The position numbers were made by a program, and so were the translations under genes. Positions 58,767 through 64,000 of a stretch of DNA of 64,000 nt are shown here, one piece after another. The stretch is from Tetrapyrgos nigripes (lineage: Eukaryota > Basidiomycota > Agaricomycetes > Agaricales > Campanellaceae), in contig JAACJM010000160.1 in NCBI GenBank assembly GCA_013368315.1, positions 1-64,000 on the forward strand. The letters run 5' to 3'. Each line of letters begins with the position of its first letter. The first letter of the stretch is position 1. A model generated the notes under the pieces. That model worked only from the letters and a program-made list of their open reading frames with translations, did not search any database and was not told the DNA's origin.

Positions 58767-59915
58767 ATGAGGCCTCGAAGTCCGATTATACTATTTTTCT
58801 TGTAAGTTATCTCTGAGCTCTTTTCTAAAAACACCGAAAATAAAAAATCGTGGGTCAGATATGTCGCGAGTCGTTACTCTTTGCCCGTTTCCGCTAGCTA
58901 TCGTTTCAAGATCCCTTCTACCGTCACAGTAGGCGTCCCAATTGAGGCCACTTGCATTGCTCAGACCCCAGACGACCTCAACCTCACCCTCTTTCTCGCT
59001 CAAGCAAGGCCTGGACAAGAAAACGATATCCAGGGCTACACTACGAATTTCTCGACTCGCCTCCAACCAGATCCAAGTACTGGAGCGACGAGATTTGTTG
59101 TTGCTTCACCTGGGTACGTTGACGTGCTTGTCGTCGAGTAGAGGACTCTTGATAGTCATATAAGAATAGGACATATATAATCAGAGTATGGGCAAACATA
59201 TCAGATCCCGCCCTGTCCTATCCAACCAGCGACAACAGTGTAGCCTTTGCAGCTGTACTCGCCTCTACTTCCTCTACTTCCCCCTCTACTTCCTCCGCCC
59301 CCTCTACTCCCTCTGTCATAGTCACCCCTCTGGTTCTGGCAACTCTGGCAACTCCAACAACGGAAAAGGCATCATTGTGGCAGCAGGGGTAGTTTGCGGC
59401 ATCGTATTTTGTGCTTTAATCCTTCTTGGGTTTTGGTTATGGAGGAGAAGGCAGAACGGGAAAAGAAAACAAGAAGAGAGGCTCATTAAAGTTCAGGACC
59501 CATTCGATGTTCAAGACTCTATAAGCACTCTTCATGGTACGATTCTCAGGATGTTAATGACTTCTCTAGATATCGTTGACGTTGAACACTATCTACATTA
59601 GGCCCTCAGCAAGAACAATGGACCACGGACGCCAAGGGACAGAGATTTCTTGCTGTCTCAAACATTCGTCAACAGGATTTACGTCGAGAAAGGAACGCTC
59701 TTCGAGAAGAAATGCAACAGATAAACTCGGAGGTACGAAGTCAGGATGGAAATGGGAACGAAACTCCAGATAATATGGAGGCCAGGATGAGAGAGATTCT
59801 GGCAAGGATGGATATATTGACCAGTGAGATGGCTCAGATGAACAGACTCATGGTACCTCCTTCGTACGTTAGCGATGAGGGTTCTGAGGCTCGGGGTCAC
59901 GGTAGAAATCTCTAG
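58767..59915 (+). pseudogene. Single-pass membrane protein with an apparent frameshift
   Basis: Exons 58767-58801, 58859-59113, 59185-59536 and 59602-59915 have 57-71 nt introns. The start MRPRSPIILFFLYVASRYSL is a good signal peptide. A beta-type ectodomain (FKIPSTVTVGVPIEATCIAQ) and a Ser/Thr/Pro stalk (STSSTSPSTSSAPSTPS) follow. The transmembrane helix IIVAAGVVCGIVFCALILL, a basic stop-transfer RRRQNGKRK and a tail with MEARMREILARM and PPSYVS complete it. The stalk and helix lie in different frames, so a one-base shift is needed near 59320-59340 in the C/T-rich stalk. This is either a real disabling indel or a sequence error. Architecture and tail motif match the gene at 24641-26672. Likely a cell-wall or surface sensor by architecture only. 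Confidence 0.65.
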
Positions 59916-59996
59916 TCCTGAGTCCTGACCAGCCACGAAAACATCTCTAAATTGACCGAGAGATTGGCTTTGTGGAAGTGGGTTCACCCATGATCA

Positions 59997-60655
59997 TAGG
60001 GCTCCGCGCCGTACCAGTACTGTACGGTTTGTACTGGTACCGTACGACGGATACGGTCCCGTACCGTACAAGGCTGCTGCAGGGTCCAATACGGGTACGG
60101 GTACTGGACGGCTAAACCCGTATTGGACCGTATTTTTTACGGTCGTCGTACGGGTTTGTACGGTATACGGGTCGGCCATGCATCAGTGAAGGCTTTTCTC
60201 TGTGTTTATGCAATACACTACCTCTGTCAATTAAATATCGTCAAATACTGAGCAGTTTGCGGCGGAAAATCTTGGGAAAATTGATGCTTGGTCACATCGA
60301 GGGAAAATGTACTTACCAAAAAAGGTGCGTAGAGACCTGCCGAAGTGTTACCGAAATGCTTTGTGCCTCAAAGTCATCTCGAACGCACTGTTAAGGTGAG
60401 CAGTGCACTACTTCGAATTGTTTCTCGCATTAAATAAGTCCAAATAAGTCTATTTCAAATCAGATTCCTGGCCATTTCCCGGCAAAAAGACCCGTATACC
60501 CGTATTGACCCGTAATACTGCTGTATCAGTACCCGTCCCGTATCGTACAAGCTTCCAGATGAACCCGTACGAATACGGGGACGGGTACACCGTACCAGTA
60601 CTGGACCCGTAAAAAATACGGGCGTACCAGTATTACTGGACGGTGCGGAGCCCTA
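59997..60655. mobile_element. hAT-type MITE 2 (659 bp)
   Basis: Ends are TAGGGCTCCGC, perfectly inverted. The flanks are the exact 8-bp duplication CATGATCA (59989-59996 and 60656-60663). The first and last ~170 bp are dense in CCGTAC/GTACGG repeats. The first nine bases match MITE 1, but the subterminal repeat is different. There is no transposase frame. Confidence 0.92.
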
Positions 60656-60663
60656 CATGATCA

Positions 60664-62680
60664 TTGCTCCCTGAACTCTCACTTGTTAACGTTGGATTTC
60701 TTTTACCTATCACGCTATGCGCCTCTGGACAGACTGTGGATTTACGAAACTTACTTGAGGGGATACTTAGGATTTTTTCTATGAATGCATTATTATATCA
60801 CATTATAAGTCTAGAAGAGAGCACACAATATTTCTGATGAAATTCAAAGTTCAAACTACATAAGTACTTCGGGTCGCAAAAATGCTGACTGAGGATAGGG
60901 ACCATGTATGTCAAAGACCCTGAGAAAAGCGCATACACTGGCACAGCCATGGACGCGTTTTTCACTACCTCATCCTTCTGCTGCTTCTGAACGGTCTCTT
61001 TGCGTGCAAAATATGAAAGAGCGCCGGCTACCCACCTCTACATGCCAAAAACGCGTCTAATCAACAGGATACTCCAATTGACATCAACGTGAAAATGGGC
61101 AAAAAGTTTCAATGTACAGCGTGTCATCCACCTTCAATGATGGGAAGTGTACAGGTGGGTCATGGTATATGGACTGGGGAAAGGTGCCAATGCTTCGCAT
61201 GGCAAGTTACAAGGCCCTTGGAATATATGATATACAGTATAAGTACTCACTAAGCTCAATGGTTCTCAGCCTCTCATTCTCTCATTGCAAAGCAACATAA
61301 CTCTTGTGGTCTAAAATGTGTGCCCAGCAATATCTCCAATGATGGGGAGAATATGGTGTAGATACCAATGGTACAATCCCCTGGCACTCTCACCAAATGT
61401 ATTCAGATGAAAGACCTATATTCACATACATAGATACATAGTATACTACAACTATCATAATAACCAGACTCACCTAACCTCCTGCCTCAAACTCCAAGCA
61501 CACTGACCATAGGCAGATGTAGATACATCCACTGTGTAATCACGAGTGAGATAGATCAACAAGGACTCAAGAGAACACCCGCAAAAAGATGACGGGAGTA
61601 GAGAACTGTTCAACATCCAAGGAGGTATTTGTAAGAATTGAGAAGATATTGAGCAAAGTGAATGAATGGCCCACTGCAAAATGAAGATACCCAGTCTTGT
61701 GTGTTTGAAAGAGCTTGGTTGAAAATATCGCCAGCAGACATATTCCAGTAGTTGTGTGTTGGTGGTCTGAAAGAGGTTGAAGGGGAGTGGTAACATCAAC
61801 AATGAGGGCACAAAATGAGTAAAGTGGGCTGTGGATGAGCAAGGGAGGACGTACAAAACATACATAAGCTCACATTGGCAGGTCAGATAGCTGATTCCTG
61901 CATGTATAATATTGGCATGAGTGACATCGAATGACAAAAGCCAAAGGTAAAAAGTGAGAACGACAAGACACGAGAGGATGATAATCCCCAAAGGTGATGA
62001 GCAGAAAGCTGAAAATGGAAAACAAAGGGAATGCAGCTACTACAATGCTACAGGCAAATGACGAAGCAGAGACTCACCAACAGGATGAACTGCCAACCCT
62101 CTCAACTTTCGGGTTCTCCTCCTCAGGCCCTCTTGTGAGATGTCTGCTGTAGCAGACAGTGAATCTGAGAATGGCTAGGTCGTCCTTCAACAGCGTCAGC
62201 ATGACTTGGTAGACAGACTGGTGTAGGCACAGTGGGGGCTTGAGACAAAGACTGGTGTTGTGTGAGCTTCTCAGTTGGTGTATGCACTTGGCTTCACGAA
62301 GTAGTAGAAAAGTAAAGGTGATTTGTCAAAGGCGGGGAAGGCATGGGTTCTGGGTGTTGCCTCCTTGCCGTTGTTGGGTAAGTTGAGTGGATCGTTGCAA
62401 AGTTGCATGGACAATTGACTAAGGGTAGCAAACTACAGGTGTCGCACAAAGAGAAGGGCGGGCAGAGAGTAAGGGAGAGAGGAAGGAGAGGTCGTTGTCG
62501 TGGTTCGGGTCAACAAGAAATATCAGATGTAGCGATGACGTATCAGCTGAGCGTCAGTTGAAATGTCGGTCATTTCGGAGCACTGAGGTGGCATGTAAAA
62601 CTTAGAACCCGTGGAAAAAATTTGCTACTCAATTGCGAGGTCGACATAAGTTAACTTGGCCTAAAGGGCCTCGTAACTAA
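60664..62680. other. No gene recognised
   Basis: The longest frame (61470-61991, minus strand) is hydrophobic and Cys/Ser-rich with no family resemblance and no splice context, so it was not called. TAA at 62678-62680 is the left target site of the Harbinger element. Confidence 0.45.
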
Positions 62681-64000
62681 GGGCCCGTTCGGGCACAAGC
62701 GTTTCGCTTAGGCTTAGGTCTAAGGTTACGATACGGCGTAACCATGTGCAAGCAGGAAGCATCCGTGACAGGCGTGTAAGGTGTTGTCACACAGTGACAG
62801 ATAGGAGTAGATAGGGGTATATAGGCGTAGATTACTCACTTTTTGCAATAAAATCCTTGTCGATGGTCTCTCAGTCTACTGCCCATGCCCGAGCTGGGCA
62901 ACACAACATTGCTAAACCAGTCTCGAAAAGATACCATCGAAAACTGGCTGTACTAGGAGCTGTTCTTGGAGCTGCTTCAGTAGTAGAGGAATTTACTTCA
63001 AAGACAACCCCAACTCCAAAACATACGTTGAGTTTGACTGGGAAAGCCTGGCTTGATGAACTTTTGGACTGTCCCAACATAGAACGTTTTCAGGAGCAGC
63101 TGTGTTTGTCCAAATCTCTGTTCAACAAGCTCTGTCTAGAGCTTCAGAAGGACTATGGCCTCAGTGATAGCAAACATGTCAGTGCTCAGGAAAAACTGGC
63201 AATATTCCTGTACCTAGGCAGGACAGGTGCCACCAATCGGTTGTTACAGGAATGATTTCAGCGAAGTGGTGCAACTATTTCCCAGTATATTTTCTCTCTG
63301 AAAACATGTCCTATATTTATGCTGATTCATATTTTCAGGTATGTCAATGAAGTACTCAAAATCATCGTCTCTGCATTCTACGCAAAGTATGTGCATCTCC
63401 CATCCAGTAGTGATGATACCCCTTCCCATATTCGTGACAATCCCAAATTGTATCCCTTCTTCAAGGACGTACTGGGTGGTGTTGATGGCTCACACTTTGA
63501 TAAGTGGTGTCACGAATCAGCAATTGCAAGCCATAGAAATCGCAAAGGTGGTCTTTCGGAGAACGTTCTTGCGATCTGTGATTTCGAGATGCGTTTTCTA
63601 TATGTACTGCCAGGATGGGAGGGCAGTGCATCTGATTCCGCTATCTGGGATTATGCTCGTTCATGAGACCTTCAAATACCTACCGGGAAGTACTACCTAG
63701 CTGATGCTGGGTTTCCTATGTGCAATTCTCTTCTTGTACCTTACCGAGGTGTTCGGTATCATTTAGCAGAATGGGGTCATGCCAGCCAGAAGTTTGTTGT
63801 GTTTATCATATCAATCATTTGACTATTACTGACTTCATTGAGTTAGACCTCGAACTAAGGAGGAACTGTTCAACCTGAGGCATGCACAGGCCCGCAACAT
63901 CATTGAACGGATTTTCGGAGTTTTCAAGCACTGTTTCGGCCTACTCGGTCGAGCCTCAGAATATCCAGAAGCAATTCAATCACAGTTCATATGTGCTTTT
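62681..64000 (+). mobile_element. PIF/Harbinger DNA transposon, left part
   Basis: The terminus GGGCCCGTTCGGGCACAAGCG follows TAA (62678-62680). GGGCC-type ends and 3-bp TTA/TAA target duplications are typical of PIF/Harbinger elements. The transposase gene lies inside, and the element continues past the window end, so the right terminus cannot be checked. Confidence 0.75.
62863..64000 (+). pseudogene. Harbinger-like DDE_4 transposase, two TGA stops, 3' end outside window
   Basis: The ATG at 62863 starts MVSQSTAHARAGQHNIAKPV. A helical N-terminal region is followed by KLAIFLYLGRTGATNRLLQE, a TGA (63253-63255) and FQRSG. Two introns fit: 63285-63338 (54 nt) and 63792-63846 (55 nt), the latter joining GHASQ to RTKEELFNLRHAQARN. 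Catalytic residues appear in order: Asp in GGVDGSHF, Asp in YYLADAGFP and Glu in IIERIFGVFKHCF. A second TGA at 63664-63666 (YARS*DLQIP) stands where these proteins usually have Arg. In the family the enzyme cuts and pastes the element; a helper Myb-like protein may lie beyond the window. Both stops fit CGA to TGA change. Confidence 0.85.

Noticed and set aside
61470..61991. 173-residue minus-strand frame as a membrane protein
   Set aside because: Hydrophobic composition alone; no family match, no conserved neighbour, no splice context.

Overview
This window looks like DNA from an agaricomycete (mushroom-forming) basidiomycete. The evidence is many 50-70 nt introns with GT..AG ends, plus families typical of that group: DUF6534 seven-helix membrane proteins, a DUF6589-type relic, a KDZ-transposase-like relic, a fungal Helitron with a DUF6570-like region, and an agaricomycete-type LINE. 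There is no prokaryotic organisation, CRISPR array or intact rRNA/tRNA gene.

Layout. 1-9 kb holds a 148-bp minisatellite, a tRNA-like promoter and a decayed LINE (2446-8368). 9.4-14.3 kb is a broken Helitron split by a solo LTR. 14.3-18.1 kb holds two diverged LTR-like direct repeats, followed to 22.7 kb by relics and low-complexity DNA. 23.1-23.7 kb is a hAT-type MITE. 24.6-26.7 kb is a four-exon cell-surface membrane protein gene, and 27.3-28.6 kb a broken DUF6589-type relic. 30.4-36.0 kb is a complete but inactivated copia element with a 5-bp target duplication. 36.1-39.0 kb is a DUF6534 gene split by a MULE-like element, and 39.6-42.7 kb an RRM gene split by a TA-flanked element. 43.8-59.9 kb is a gene island: a LAMTOR1-like Ragulator subunit, a ten-exon GT2 glycosyltransferase, an F-box-like protein and a second single-pass membrane protein. 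The ~5-kb spacer inside the island (50.4-55.6 kb) carries a MITE, a segmental duplication and a solo LTR. 60.0-60.7 kb is a second TAGGGCTCC-ended MITE, and the window ends inside a PIF/Harbinger transposase gene.

The window is mainly an archive of transposition. At least seven insertions can be delimited to the base by target-site duplications (GTTCC, CTATCCAT, GTCAT, GGATTATCAC, TA, AGTGC, CATGATCA), and an eighth by an imperfect one. Two non-autonomous DNA elements sit in exons of host genes, and removing each with one target copy rejoins an open frame. In-frame nonsense codons in the LINE, copia and Harbinger genes are almost all TGA, often where an arginine is expected, consistent with C-to-T decay of CGA codons.

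The apparently functional genes serve TORC1 signalling at the vacuole/endosome (LAMTOR1-like), cell-wall or membrane polysaccharide synthesis (GT2), ubiquitin-ligase targeting (F-box-like) and cell-surface sensing or adhesion (membrane proteins). No common pathway is evident. Exon structures were assigned by eye from splice motifs and reading phase.
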